Positions 9,175-17,945 of a DNA stretch of 64,000 nucleotides are shown here, piece by piece (the stretch's first letter is position 1; the number at the start of each line of letters is the position of its first letter). The DNA comes from Dokdonella sp. Lineage in GTDB: Bacteria; Pseudomonadota; Gammaproteobacteria; Xanthomonadales; Rhodanobacteraceae. The notes below the pieces were generated by a model. That model saw nothing but the letters and a program-made list of their open reading frames with translations. It ran no database searches and had not been told where the DNA came from. The position numbers and the translations under genes were made by a program. The stretch is taken from positions 310,001-374,000 of the forward strand of contig JANQAE010000003.1 in assembly GCA_024707225.1 (NCBI GenBank), given 5' to 3'.

Positions 9175-9783
9175 ATGTCCGTCAACCTCGTCATCATCGC
9201 CATCACCTGCATCATCTCGTTCATGGCGTTCAACAACGCGCAGCTGGTCGACCGGCTGATCTTCTGGCCGCCGGCGATCACGCGTGGGCGCGAGTACTGG
9301 CGCTTCGCGACCTGCGGCCTGATCCACGCCGACGGCATGCATCTGCTGTTCAACATGATCACGCTGTATTTCTTCGGCGGCCTGATGGAGAAGTTCTACG
9401 CGCAGTACATCGGCCCGTTCGGCTACGTGCTGTTCTACGTCAGCGCGCTGGTGGTCTCGATGATCCCGACCTATATGCGCCACAAGCACGACGGCCAGTA
9501 CCGCAGCCTCGGCGCATCCGGCGCGGTCTCGGCGGTGCTGTTCGCGTTCATCCTGCTGGCGCCGTGGCAGACGATCTACATCTACGTGATCCCGGTGCCG
9601 TCGATCATCTACGCAGTGCTGTATCTGGCCTACACGGTCTACATGAACAAGCGCGGCGGCGACAACATCAACCACAGCGCGCATCTGTCCGGCGCGATCT
9701 ACGGCATCCTGTTCACGATCGCGCTGGAACCGCGTGTGATCGGCCGCTTCTTCAACGAACTGTCCAACCCGCGTTTCTTCTGA
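9175..9783 (+). CDS. rhomboid family intramembrane serine protease
   Basis: A 202-residue membrane protein with about six transmembrane helices. The catalytic dyad is visible: Ser115 in the GASGAVS motif and His170 in NHSAHLSGAIYG. The HADGMHLLFNMITLYFFGG segment matches the conserved histidine-asparagine helix of rhomboids. Such enzymes cut transmembrane substrates; the substrate here is unknown. It begins 56 bases after rimI and could be in the same transcript. A hairpin follows the stop. Confidence 0.88.
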   Translation: MSVNLVIIAITCIISFMAFNNAQLVDRLIFWPPAITRGREYWRFATCGLIHADGMHLLFNMITLYFFGGLMEKFYAQYIGPFGYVLFYVSALVVSMIPTYMRHKHDGQYRSLGASGAVSAVLFAFILLAPWQTIYIYVIPVPSIIYAVLYLAYTVYMNKRGGDNINHSAHLSGAIYGILFTIALEPRVIGRFFNELSNPRFF

Positions 9784-9789
9784 TCGTGC

Positions 9790-9816
9790 TGCGCGCCGCC
9801 GCGATGGCGGCGCGCA
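9790..9816. terminator. hairpin terminator between convergent genes
   Basis: An 11-bp perfect stem (TGCGCGCCGCC with GGCGGCGCGCA) and a GCGAT loop, followed by CTATCTT. It lies between the stops of the rhomboid and S9 peptidase genes. The T tract is weak. Confidence 0.55.
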
Positions 9817-9825
9817 CTATCTTGG

Positions 9826-11961
9826 TCACGCGGCCGGCGCGGCGGCCGTCTCGGGCTTCTTCGCGTCGGCCGGCGAAGCCGCATCGGCCGGACCGATCCA
9901 GCGCTGCAGCCAGTCGGCGACTTCCTGATAGAAGAAGCGGCTGTTCTCGCCGTTGAGAATCCAGTGGTTCTCGTCGGGGAACACGACCAGCCGGCTTTCG
10001 ACCTGCTGGCGCTGCAGGGCGGCCCAGTATTCCAAGCCGTTGTTGAGCGGCACGCGGAAATCGCGTTCGCCGAACGTCACCAATACCGGCGTCTTGAAGT
10101 TCGCGGCCAGGCGGATCGGGTTCTGCTCGCGCCAGACCGGCCCCTGCTCCCAGACCGGACCGCCGTTGCCGACCTCGCGGCTGTAGGCGATGTCGCTGGT
10201 GCCCCATTGCGATTCGAGATTGACCAGGCCGGCGTGGCTGATCAGGCAGCGGTAGCGCGTCGTCGTGCCCTGCAGCCAGTTGGCGAGATGGCCGCCATAG
10301 CTGGCGCCGCCGGCGCACTGGCGCCCGGCGTCGATGAAACCGTAACGGCGGATCGCCTCGTCGGCCGCGGCATTGATGTCGTCGGCCGGCCCCTTCAGCG
10401 GATCGCCCTGGATCGCCTGCGCGAAGCGCTCGCCGAAACCGGTCGAGCCGACGTAGTTGGTCAGCAGCACGACGTAGCCGGGCGCGGCGAGCAGGTGGTA
10501 GTTCCAGCGCAGCACCCACTGGTCGCGCCACATCGTGTGCGGGCCGCCGTGCATCAACACCAGCAGCGGATACTTCTTCGACGGATCGAAGCCGGGCGGG
10601 CGCACCAGCATGCTGTGGATGCGCTGGCCGCGGTCGTTGTCGAACCAGAAATGCTCGACCGGGGCCAGATCGAGCGGCGCGAGCCTGGTCGCGGTCAGCG
10701 CGGTCAGCCGCTTGACCGACTTGCCGGCCGGATCCAGGCGCACCAGCTCCGGCGGCTCGGTCGCACTCTCGTAGGTCGCCACCAGCACCGGTGCGCGCGT
10801 GCCGCCGACGCTGAGGCCGGTGTAGAGCCCGCGCTCGGGCACCGCGACCGGCTTGGCCTCGCCGCCGCCGGCGGCGGCGCGGTAGACCAGCTCGCGACCG
10901 GCGTCCTCGGCGGTCAACCAGACCTCGCGCCCGTTCGGCGCGAGATCGAACGCGGCGACCGAACGGCCGTCCGGCAGCTCGATGCGGCCGCGCTCGCGCA
11001 GCGACGGCCACTCCAGCGCGACGATCCGCGTGGCGTTGTAGATGCGGTCGCTGCGCGGCGTCAGCGTCGCGAACAGCGTGCGGCCGTCCGCGCCGAAACG
11101 CGGCGACCCGTAGCCGTCGCCGGCATCGACCGGCTCGGCGCCGGTCAGCCGGCGCGGCTCACCGCCGTCGACGCCGACCTGCCACAGATCGGCGTTCGTG
11201 AACGACCAGGCCGCGCGATCGCGGTTGCGGCTGGCCGCGAACACGATGCCCTTGCCGTCCGGCGTCCAGGCCGTGCCTTCGTCGGCCATCGCGTAGCCGG
11301 GCAGCTTGATCAGCGCGCTGCCGGCCAGCAGATCCCTGGCCTCACCGCCCTCGACGCCCTGCACGAATACGCGGGTCTGCTTCTCGTCGAGCCAGCGGTC
11401 CCAGCTGCGGATCGGAAAGCCGGTGTAGACGCGCGCCTTGTACTTGCGGTCCTCCTCTTCCTTGGCGAGGCGCTCGTTGTCGGCATCGGTCACGCTGCCC
11501 GGATAGACGCGGCTCGTGAACGCGATGCGCCGGCCGTCCGGCGAGAACACCGGCGCCGACGCCCCGGTCGACAGCCGCGTCAGCCGCTGCGCCTCGCCAC
11601 CCTGGGCCAGATCGAGGATCCAGATCTGCGCCTGCTTGTCGTCGCCGCGCTTGGCCGAGAACGCCAGGCGCCGGCTGTCCGGGCTCCAGGCCACGCCGCT
11701 CTCGCCGGACTTGGACGAGGTGATGCGGCGCGCCGGCGCCGAGCCGTCGGTCGGCACGACCCACAGGTGCGTGGCCGACTCGTCCTTCTTGTACGAGGGC
11801 TCGGTCACCGTGAACACCGCCTGCCGCCCGTCCGGGCTGACCGTCGGCGCACCGACGCGCGGCATCAGCCACAGGTCCTCATGCGTGATCGGGCGCTTGT
11901 CGGCGGCGAAGACCGCCAATGGAATCAGCAACAGCACGGCGACGAACGAACGCTTCATCAT
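9826..11961 (-). CDS. secreted S9 family prolyl oligopeptidase / acylaminoacyl peptidase
   Basis: About 711 residues. A signal peptide (MMKRSFVAVLLLIPLAVFA) sends it to the periplasm. The N-terminal two thirds is a WD40-like beta-propeller with repeated VSPDGR, WSPDSRR, FSPDGRRIAF and WTPDGK blades. The C-terminal alpha/beta-hydrolase domain has the triad Ser554 in GASYGGH, Asp634 in FGERDFRVP and His666 in ENHW. Family members cut short peptides after proline or release acylated residues. The start may be 11961 or the next Met at 11958. It ends in a low-complexity Ala/Lys tail. Confidence 0.9.
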   Translation of the reverse strand: MMKRSFVAVLLLIPLAVFAADKRPITHEDLWLMPRVGAPTVSPDGRQAVFTVTEPSYKKDESATHLWVVPTDGSAPARRITSSKSGESGVAWSPDSRRLAFSAKRGDDKQAQIWILDLAQGGEAQRLTRLSTGASAPVFSPDGRRIAFTSRVYPGSVTDADNERLAKEEEDRKYKARVYTGFPIRSWDRWLDEKQTRVFVQGVEGGEARDLLAGSALIKLPGYAMADEGTAWTPDGKGIVFAASRNRDRAAWSFTNADLWQVGVDGGEPRRLTGAEPVDAGDGYGSPRFGADGRTLFATLTPRSDRIYNATRIVALEWPSLRERGRIELPDGRSVAAFDLAPNGREVWLTAEDAGRELVYRAAAGGGEAKPVAVPERGLYTGLSVGGTRAPVLVATYESATEPPELVRLDPAGKSVKRLTALTATRLAPLDLAPVEHFWFDNDRGQRIHSMLVRPPGFDPSKKYPLLVLMHGGPHTMWRDQWVLRWNYHLLAAPGYVVLLTNYVGSTGFGERFAQAIQGDPLKGPADDINAAADEAIRRYGFIDAGRQCAGGASYGGHLANWLQGTTTRYRCLISHAGLVNLESQWGTSDIAYSREVGNGGPVWEQGPVWREQNPIRLAANFKTPVLVTFGERDFRVPLNNGLEYWAALQRQQVESRLVVFPDENHWILNGENSRFFYQEVADWLQRWIGPADAASPADAKKPETAAAPAA

Positions 11962-12058
11962 CGATTCCCACGGATACAGGTCCTCACGGTGATATCGGCT
12001 GCGGCCGCCCCGGTCAAGTAGCGGAAGGCCGGACACGCCGATGCGCGCGCGGACGCGC

Positions 12059-13135
12059 TCAATCGACGACATCGAACAGCGAGCCCTGGCCGTCCTCTTC
12101 CGGATCGCGAAAGCCCGACAGGCCCACGCCGACCAGGCGATAGCGCGTCGCGGCCGGCAGGTCGACGCGCTCGCGCAACGCCAGCGCCAGCGACTGCACC
12201 TGCTCGGCGCTGCGCGGCGCGGCCTCCAGCGTGTGGCTGCGCGTGAGGATCCTGAATTGCGCGGTCTTGAGCTTGAGCACCACCGTGTGCGCGATCCGCG
12301 CGGTCCGGCGCGTCGCAGCCCAGGTCTTCTCGGCCAGTCGCCGAATCGCCGGCTCGAGCTCGCCGAGCGTGAGGTCCTCGGAGAACGTGTCCTCCGAGGA
12401 GATCGACTGCACCGGCTGATGCGGATCGACCGGCCGCTCGTCGATGCCGTGCGCGCGCTCGTGCAGGCGGCGGCCGAAGCGGCCGAAGCGCCGGTCGAGC
12501 TCGGCGACGTCGAGCGCACGCAGATCGCCGACCGTGACGATGCCGATCTCGGCGAGCTTGCCCTGCATGACCTTGCCGACGCCGGGGATGCGCTCGACCG
12601 GCAGCGGGGTCAGGAAATCGAGCACCTGGTGCGGCCGGATCACGAACAGTCCGTCGGGCTTGCGCACGTCCGAGGCGATCTTGGCCAGGAACTTGTTCGG
12701 CGCCACGCCGGCCGACGCGGTCAGCGCGGTCTCCTCGCGGATCTCGGCGCGAATCCGCTCGGCCACCGCGGTCGCGCTCGGCAGACCGCTGCGCGGCCGC
12801 GTGACGTCCAGATACGCCTCGTCCAGCGACAGCGGCTCGACCGCGTCGGCGTGGCGCTGGAAGATATCGCGGACCTGGCGCGACACCGCGCGGTAACGCG
12901 TGAAGTCCGGCGGCACGAACACCGCCTGCGGACACAATCGCTCCGCGCGCAGCGCCGGCATCGCCGAGCGCACGCCGTAGCGGCGCGCCTCGTACGAGGC
13001 CGCGCAGACCACCGACCGCGCGCCGCGCCAGGCGACGACGACCGGCCGGCCGCGCAGCGACGGGTCGTCGCGCTGCTCGACCGACGCGTAGAACGCGTCC
13101 ATGTCGACGTGGATGATCTTGCGCGGCGCGGCCAT
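12059..13135 (-). CDS. dinB: DNA polymerase IV (Y-family)
   Basis: A 358-residue translesion polymerase. The palm motif IIHVDMDAFYASVEQRD at the N-terminus and SLDEAYLDV supply the catalytic acids; the helix-hairpin-helix thumb has RIPGVGKVMQGKL; the little-finger domain follows. The protein ends with QGSLFDVVD, where QGSLF fits the beta-clamp-binding pentapeptide. The ATG at 13135 gives MAAPRKIIHVDMD. It is usually SOS-controlled, but I do not see a clear LexA box upstream. Confidence 0.92.
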   Translation of the reverse strand: MAAPRKIIHVDMDAFYASVEQRDDPSLRGRPVVVAWRGARSVVCAASYEARRYGVRSAMPALRAERLCPQAVFVPPDFTRYRAVSRQVRDIFQRHADAVEPLSLDEAYLDVTRPRSGLPSATAVAERIRAEIREETALTASAGVAPNKFLAKIASDVRKPDGLFVIRPHQVLDFLTPLPVERIPGVGKVMQGKLAEIGIVTVGDLRALDVAELDRRFGRFGRRLHERAHGIDERPVDPHQPVQSISSEDTFSEDLTLGELEPAIRRLAEKTWAATRRTARIAHTVVLKLKTAQFRILTRSHTLEAAPRSAEQVQSLALALRERVDLPAATRYRLVGVGLSGFRDPEEDGQGSLFDVVD

Positions 13136-13279
13136 GACGCATGCTACCGCCGGCCGCGGCGTCCTGATCGTGGCGATCGGGTCCGACCGATCGTCCCTGC
13201 ACGATCGCCGGTGCAGATGATGTCGGCCGGAACGCGATCGGCCCGGTTGAAAGCGGCCCTGCCGCCCCCATCCCGGACC

Positions 13280-13343
13280 GGCGAGGACGACCTCCCCCGC
13301 TTCGGGCAGCATCGCCGAGACGACCCGGCCTTCGATCCGGAGG
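13280..13343 (+). promoter_or_regulatory. candidate guanidine-II (mini-ykkC) riboswitch and SD of gdx
   Basis: Two small hairpins, each capped by ACGA, stand 16 bases apart just before the gdx start. Hairpin 1 is 13280-13297 (stem GAGG/CCTC extended after one mismatch, loop 13287-13290). Hairpin 2 is 13314-13329 (stem GCCGAG/CCCGGC with one mismatch, loop 13320-13323). GGAGG follows at 13339-13343, six bases before the ATG. Twin hairpins with ACGR loops near the ribosome site are the hallmark of the guanidine-II class, which turns on guanidinium exporters when guanidine is bound. The gene behind it is of the right type. Confidence 0.75.
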
Positions 13344-13349
13344 TCCCTC

Positions 13350-13670
13350 ATGTCCTGGTTGTTCCTGCTCGCCGCCGGCGCGCTCGAAATCGTCTGGGCG
13401 TACGCGCTCAAGCAATCGGCCGGCTTCACCCGCCTCACACCTTCCCTGATCACGCTGACCGCGATGATCGGCAGCTTCGGCCTGCTCGCGCTGGCGATGC
13501 GCACGCTGCCGCTCGGCACCGCCTACACGATCTGGACCGGCATCGGCGCGGTCGGCGCGTTCGTGGTCGGCATCGTCGTGCTGGGGGAGGCGGCTTCGCC
13601 GTTGCGGGTGGCTGCGGCGTGCTTGATCGTGGCGGGGCTGGTGCTGATGAAGGTGTCTTCTTCGGCCTGA
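13350..13670 (+). CDS. gdx: guanidinium exporter, SMR family
   Basis: A 106-residue four-helix small multidrug resistance protein of the SugE/Gdx subgroup, a proton-coupled dual-topology dimer exporting guanidinium. The essential Glu is in [17 protein letters not shown], and the subgroup signature [17 protein letters not shown] is clear. The [11 protein letters not shown] segment also fits Gdx better than EmrE. SD GGAGG six bases before the ATG is part of the candidate guanidine-II riboswitch. It lies alone, divergent from dinB. Confidence 0.9.
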   Translation: MSWLFLLAAGALEIVWAYALKQSAGFTRLTPSLITLTAMIGSFGLLALAMRTLPLGTAYTIWTGIGAVGAFVVGIVVLGEAASPLRVAAACLIVAGLVLMKVSSSA

Positions 13671-13957
13671 TGCGTGCTTCCGCGACGGCTGTGCCCTGCT
13701 TCGTCGGTGGGTGGCATCCCTTTCTCTTGCGTGCCCACAGCGCTGCAGGAGCGGCGAGGCCGGTTTGATGTTTGGATGGTTTTCGCTTCGTAGGTGTGCG
13801 GCATCCCTGCCTGGTTTCCGCTCGTTCCCGCGAGCGGGTCACTGTCTCTTGCCTGCCCACCGTGTCGCAGGAGCGGCGGGGCGGTTTGATGGTTGGGTGG
13901 TTGTTGCTTCGTAGGTGGTCGGCATCCCTGCCTGGTTTCCGCTCGCTCCCGCGAGCG

Positions 13958-13993
13958 GGTTACTTTCTCTTGCGTGCCCAAGAGAAAGTAACC
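13958..13993. repeat. perfect 14-bp hairpin of arm A
   Basis: GGTTACTTTCTCTT pairs without mismatch with AAGAGAAAGTAACC around the loop GCGTGCCC. The equivalent hairpin of arm B at 14532-14567 has stem GGTTACTTCTCTTT/AAAGAGAAGTGACC with one mismatch and the loop GGGCACGC, the exact reverse complement of the arm A loop. The stem bases differ between the arms while pairing is kept. Confidence 0.85.
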
Positions 13994-14025
13994 AAAGAGA
14001 AGGGCACCCCACAGACGTGCCCTCC

Positions 14026-14186
14026 GGGCCTCCTGCCCTGCGGGTCCGTGGGCCGGAGCCGAGGTTCGTCGACAGCACCTCCTGTGCTGACGACGAACGC
14101 GCGGGCCTCCCTGCCCGCGCCCCTGCGGGCTTTTCGGCCCCGACCCACCACGTCTGACGGGACCCGAGAGCGCGCTTCCTGCGCGC
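14026..14186 (-). ncRNA. four hairpins with AGGAN loops on the minus strand (arm A)
   Basis: Four stem-loops: 14026-14038 (GGGC/GCCC), 14064-14098 (8-bp outer and 6-bp inner stem), 14099-14120 (8-bp stem GCGCGGGC/GCCCGCGC) and 14170-14186 (GCGCGC/GCGCGC). On the plus strand their loops read CTCCT, CTCCT, CTCCCT and TTCCT, so a minus-strand transcript would show AGGAG, AGGAG, AGGGAG and AGGAA. Hairpin loops with A-x-GGA are the binding form for CsrA/RsmA. Transcription is not shown; I have no promoter evidence, so this is a candidate RNA only. Confidence 0.4.
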
Positions 14187-14337
14187 AGAAGATCAAGCAA
14201 AAGCAAAAAGCGGCGGCGATTGCGCCCTGCCCCTGCTATTTCGCTGCCGCATTCAATCCAAGTTTCGCTTTCATCCACACTCGCTCATTAATGCGCAGGC
14301 GGTCGCTTCTCCGCTTCTCGCTCCTGCACTTGCTTGA

Positions 14338-14499
14338 GCGCGCAGGACGCGCGCCCACGGGGCCCCTGTGCCGCGGCGAAGGTGCGTAGGAACAGCCCGA
14401 AGGGTGGGCCACAGGACGTGGCCCAGTCTGCTGTCAGCGCAGGATGCGCTGTCAGCAGACCTCCGGAGCGCCTTCGCGCAGTCGCAGGGCAGGATGCCC
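14338..14499 (+). ncRNA. four hairpins with AGGAC/AGGAT loops on the plus strand (arm B)
   Basis: Counterpart of the arm A cluster in opposite orientation: 14338-14354 (GCGCGC stem, loop AGGAC), 14406-14424 (GGGCCAC/GTGGCCC, loop AGGAC), 14426-14460 (GTCTGCTG/CAGCAGAC outer stem, T.T mismatch, CAGCGC/GCGCTG inner stem, loop AGGAT) and 14487-14499 (GGGC/GCCC, loop AGGAT). The order is mirrored relative to arm A and stem changes are compensated. The GCAGGATGC form is close to the CsrA/RsmA consensus. No promoter was recognised. Confidence 0.4.
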
Positions 14500-14809
14500 G
14501 GAGACCGCGGTACCGGGGTGCCCTTTCTCTTGGTTACTTCTCTTTGGGCACGCAAAGAGAAGTGACCCGCTCGCCCGGAGGCGAGCGGAATAAGGCACGG
14601 ATGCCGATCGCCTACGAAGCACCATCCCTCCAACATCAAACGGCTTCGCCGTTCGCGCCGCTCCTGCGGCGCGTGGGCATACAAGAGAGTGACCCGCTCG
14701 CACGAAGGCAAGCGGAAAAGCGGCAGGAATGCCGCCGACTGACGAAGCAAACACACAGCAATCGGCAACAACCCGAACCCGCCCGCCATCCGCAGGCGAG
14801 CAGAAAAAC

Positions 14810-17800
14810 TCAACCCCCCTCGTGCGCGACATCCCCAGCGCGTCTACGCGCAAGCCGCCCGCGCACCCGCGCCAATGCCAAGTAGATCGCCGGCGTCGTA
14901 TACAAGGTCAGCAGCTGACTGACCAGCAGACCGCCCACGATCGCCACCCCGAGCGGCCGCCGCATCTCCCAGCCCTCGCCGGCCGCGAGCATCAGCGGCA
15001 GCGTGCCGAGCAGGGCCGCGATGCTGGTCATCAGGATCGGCCGGAAGCGCAGCCGCGCGGCGGTCACGATCGCCTCGCGCGGACTCAGGCCGTCGCGGCG
15101 TTCGGCGGCCAGCGCGAAGTCGATCATCAGGATCGTGTTCTTCATGACGATGCCGACCAGCAGGAACAGGCCGAGCAGCGCGATCAGGTTGAGCTCGCCG
15201 CCGGAGGCGTACAGCGCCAGCAGCGCGCCGACGCCGGCGGACGGCAGCGTCGAGAGGATCGCCAGCGGCTGGATCGTGCTCTCGTAGAGGATGCCGAGCA
15301 CCAGGTACACGGCGATCATCGCGCCGAGGATCAGCCACAGCTGGCGCTCGCGCATCTGGCCGAAGCTGCCGGCCTCGCCGGCCAGTGCGCCGCGGACCTC
15401 GGTCGGCAGCAGGATGTCGGCCATCGCGCGCTCGATCGCCTCCACGCCCTGGCTCAGCGTCACGCCGGGCGCGAGCGCGAAGCTGACGCGCGCGGCGGCG
15501 AACTGGTTGCGGTGCTGCACGCGGTCGGGCGCCATGCCGTAGCGGTAGCTCGCAAACGAGGACAGCGGCACGCGGCGCCCGTCGGCGGCGATCGCGTGGA
15601 TGCGCTCGAGCGTGTCCGGGCTCTGCGTGTGCCTGGGATCGAGCTCCATGACGACGCGGTACTGGTTGAGGCTGTCGTAGAGCGTGGCGACCTGGCGCTG
15701 GCTGAAGGAGTTGTTGAGCACCGAGGCGATCGTGCGCATGTCCACGCCGAGCCGGGCCGCGGCCTCGCGGTCGATGTCGAGCACGACCTGGCGCATGCCC
15801 TCGTCGCCGCTGGACTCGACGTCGGCCAGCTCGGGCAGCGCACGCAGGCGCTCGCTGACGCGCGGCGTCCATTCGCGCAGCGCGGCCAGGTCGTCGGAGA
15901 GCAGCTCGAACTCGTACTGGCCGTCGCTGGAACCGCCCTCGATGCGGATGTCCTGGTCGACCCACAGCCACATCATGCCGCCGGGAATCTTCGGCATCTG
16001 CGCGCGCAGCCTGGCGATGATCGCGTCGCTGGACAGCTTGCGCTCGGCCAGCGGCTTGACCTTGATCATGATGAAGGCGTTGTTGACGCCGGAGCGGCCG
16101 CCGACGTAGCCGATGATGTCCTCGATCGCCGGATCGCGCAGCAGCAGCTCGCGGTAGGCGGCGATCTTCGGCTGCATCGCCTGGAACGACAGGCCGTCGT
16201 CGCCGCGCGCGAAGCCGCGCATCTGGCCGGTGTCCTGGCGCGGCACGATGCCCTTGGGCACGTGGTCGAACAGCCAGACGTTCAGCGCGATCACCGCGAC
16301 CAGCACGCCGAGCACGACCGGCAGATGCGCCAGCGCGGTCTCCAGCGTGTGCGCGTAGCCGTCGCGCAGGCGCTCGATCAGACCGCCGCCGATGCGCTGC
16401 AGCGCGTTCGGGCGGCTGCTGCCGCGTGCGCGCAGCAGCCGCGCGCACAGCGCCGGCGTCAGGCTCAGCGAGACCAGCAGCGAGACGCCCATCGCGGCGA
16501 CCAGCGTGATCGAGAACTCGCGGAACAGCCGCTCGACGAAATCGTCGAGGAACAGGATCGACACGAACACCACGGCCAACGCGATGTTCATCGACAGCAG
16601 CGTGGTACCGACCTCGCCGGCGCCGCGCAGCGCCGCGGCCAGCGGCGTGGCGCCGTCCTCGATGTGGCGCGAGATGTTCTCGAGCACGACGATCGCATCG
16701 TCGACGACCAGCACCGCGGCGACGATCAGCGCCATCAGCGACAGGTTGTTGAGCGAGAAGCCGCACAGCCAGATGATCGCCAGCGCGCCGAACAGCGACA
16801 CCGGGATCGCCAGTGACGGCAGCAGGCCGGCGCGCAGATTGCCGAGAAACGCGAGCACGACCAGCACGACCAGCGCGATCGCCAGCGCCAGCGTGGTCTG
16901 CGCCTCGCGCAGCGTCGCGCGGATCACCGGCGAGCGGTCCATCGCGACGGTCATGTCGACGCCGGCCGGCAGCAATGCGCGCAGGTTGTCCATCTGGGCC
17001 TGGATCGCGTCGACGGTCTGGATGATGTTGGCATCGGGCTGCCGGCTGATGATGATCAGCACCGCGTCGCGGTCGTTGTGGAAGCCCGAGGCGTAGCGGT
17101 CCTCGACGCCCTCGGCGATGCTGGCGACGTCGGCCAGCCGCACCGGCCGGCCGTCGCGCCAGGCGACGATCAGCGGGGCGTACTCCTCGGCCGTGCGCAG
17201 CTGCAGGCTGGCCTCGATCTGCCAGCTGCGCGCGTCGGTCGCGACGGTACCGAGCGGCTTGAGCGCATTGGCCTGGCGGATCGCCGCGGCGACCTCCTCC
17301 AGCGCGATGCCGTACTGGTTCAGCGCGTTCGGGTCGAGCGAGACGCGCACGGCCGGCAGTGAGCTGCCGCCGACCTGGACCTCGCCGACGCCGGGCATCT
17401 GCGCGAGCTTCTGCGCGATGATCGTCGAGGCCGCGTCGTAGACCTCGCCCGGCGACAGCGTGGAGGACGTCAGCGCCAGCGCCATGATCGGCGCCTGCGA
17501 CGGATTGACCTTGCGGTACTGCGGCATGCCCGGCATGCCGCTCGGCAGCTGCGCGCGCGCGGCATTGATCGCGGCCTGCACGTCGCGCGCGGCGTCGTCG
17601 ATGTTGCGGCCGAGGTCGAAGCGCAGCTCGACGTTGGTCGATCCCTGCGAGCTGCTCGACTCGATCTTGATGATGCCGGGGATCGTGCCGAGCGCGCGCT
17701 CGAGCGGCGTGGCGACCGTGGCCGCCATCGATTCGGGGCTCGCGCCCGGCAGGCTGGCGGTGACGTTGATCGTCGGATAGTCGACCTGCGGCAGCGGCGC

Positions 17801-17902
17801 GACCGGCAGCTGGCGCAGCGCGAGCAGACCGGCCAGCACGACCGCGAGCGCCGAGAGCACCGTGGCGACCGGGCGCTCGATGAACAGCCGCGAGAGATTC
17901 AC
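14810..17902 (-). CDS. mdtC: multidrug efflux RND permease subunit MdtC
   Basis: A 1030-residue inner-membrane RND pump with twelve expected membrane helices and two large periplasmic loops. The N-terminus LFIERPVATVLSALAVVLAG and LRQLPVAPLPQVDYPTINV are characteristic of MdtC, and the proton-relay Asp pair is in VLVVDDAIVVLEN. In the MdtABC system MdtB and MdtC form a mixed trimer. The start is GTG at 17902, with GGGGA seven bases upstream and 43 bases after the mdtB stop; an ATG at 17971 overlapping mdtB is less likely. It is the last gene of the operon; no TolC-type channel is present here. Confidence 0.9.
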   Translation of the reverse strand: MNLSRLFIERPVATVLSALAVVLAGLLALRQLPVAPLPQVDYPTINVTASLPGASPESMAATVATPLERALGTIPGIIKIESSSSQGSTNVELRFDLGRNIDDAARDVQAAINAARAQLPSGMPGMPQYRKVNPSQAPIMALALTSSTLSPGEVYDAASTIIAQKLAQMPGVGEVQVGGSSLPAVRVSLDPNALNQYGIALEEVAAAIRQANALKPLGTVATDARSWQIEASLQLRTAEEYAPLIVAWRDGRPVRLADVASIAEGVEDRYASGFHNDRDAVLIIISRQPDANIIQTVDAIQAQMDNLRALLPAGVDMTVAMDRSPVIRATLREAQTTLALAIALVVLVVLAFLGNLRAGLLPSLAIPVSLFGALAIIWLCGFSLNNLSLMALIVAAVLVVDDAIVVLENISRHIEDGATPLAAALRGAGEVGTTLLSMNIALAVVFVSILFLDDFVERLFREFSITLVAAMGVSLLVSLSLTPALCARLLRARGSSRPNALQRIGGGLIERLRDGYAHTLETALAHLPVVLGVLVAVIALNVWLFDHVPKGIVPRQDTGQMRGFARGDDGLSFQAMQPKIAAYRELLLRDPAIEDIIGYVGGRSGVNNAFIMIKVKPLAERKLSSDAIIARLRAQMPKIPGGMMWLWVDQDIRIEGGSSDGQYEFELLSDDLAALREWTPRVSERLRALPELADVESSGDEGMRQVVLDIDREAAARLGVDMRTIASVLNNSFSQRQVATLYDSLNQYRVVMELDPRHTQSPDTLERIHAIAADGRRVPLSSFASYRYGMAPDRVQHRNQFAAARVSFALAPGVTLSQGVEAIERAMADILLPTEVRGALAGEAGSFGQMRERQLWLILGAMIAVYLVLGILYESTIQPLAILSTLPSAGVGALLALYASGGELNLIALLGLFLLVGIVMKNTILMIDFALAAERRDGLSPREAIVTAARLRFRPILMTSIAALLGTLPLMLAAGEGWEMRRPLGVAIVGGLLVSQLLTLYTTPAIYLALARVRGRLARRRAGDVAHEGG

Positions 17903-17945
17903 CGCGCGATCCCCGCGCGCATGTCCCGGCCGTACGTGCAGGCAC

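Larger units (their letters stand above)
13698..14750. repeat. large non-coding inverted repeat made of hairpin modules
   Basis: About 1.05 kb without a credible gene. On the left are three direct copies of a module beginning GCTTCGT: 13698-13770, 13785-13891 and 13906-13993, with the shared parts GGCATCCCTGCCTGG, CCGCTCG..CGAGCGG and GCAGGAGCGGCG..GGTTTGATG. On the right are two copies in reverse orientation at about 14517-14621 and 14634-14748. From 13906 to about 14186 (arm A) and 14338 to 14621 (arm B) the two sides align as an imperfect inverted repeat around a unique centre (14190-14335). Similar spurious open frames containing RESNPLAG-type peptides arise on both strands and are not real proteins. 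Confidence 0.85.

Noticed and set aside
13772..14389. Open frames of 60-250 residues in the inverted repeat
   Set aside because: They are translations of hairpin modules, appear in several frames and both strands, and lack ribosome sites and coding bias.
13698..14750. Repeats resembling a CRISPR array or an insertion sequence
   Set aside because: Modules differ in length, have no regular spacers, occur in both orientations, and there are no cas genes, transposase or target-site duplications.
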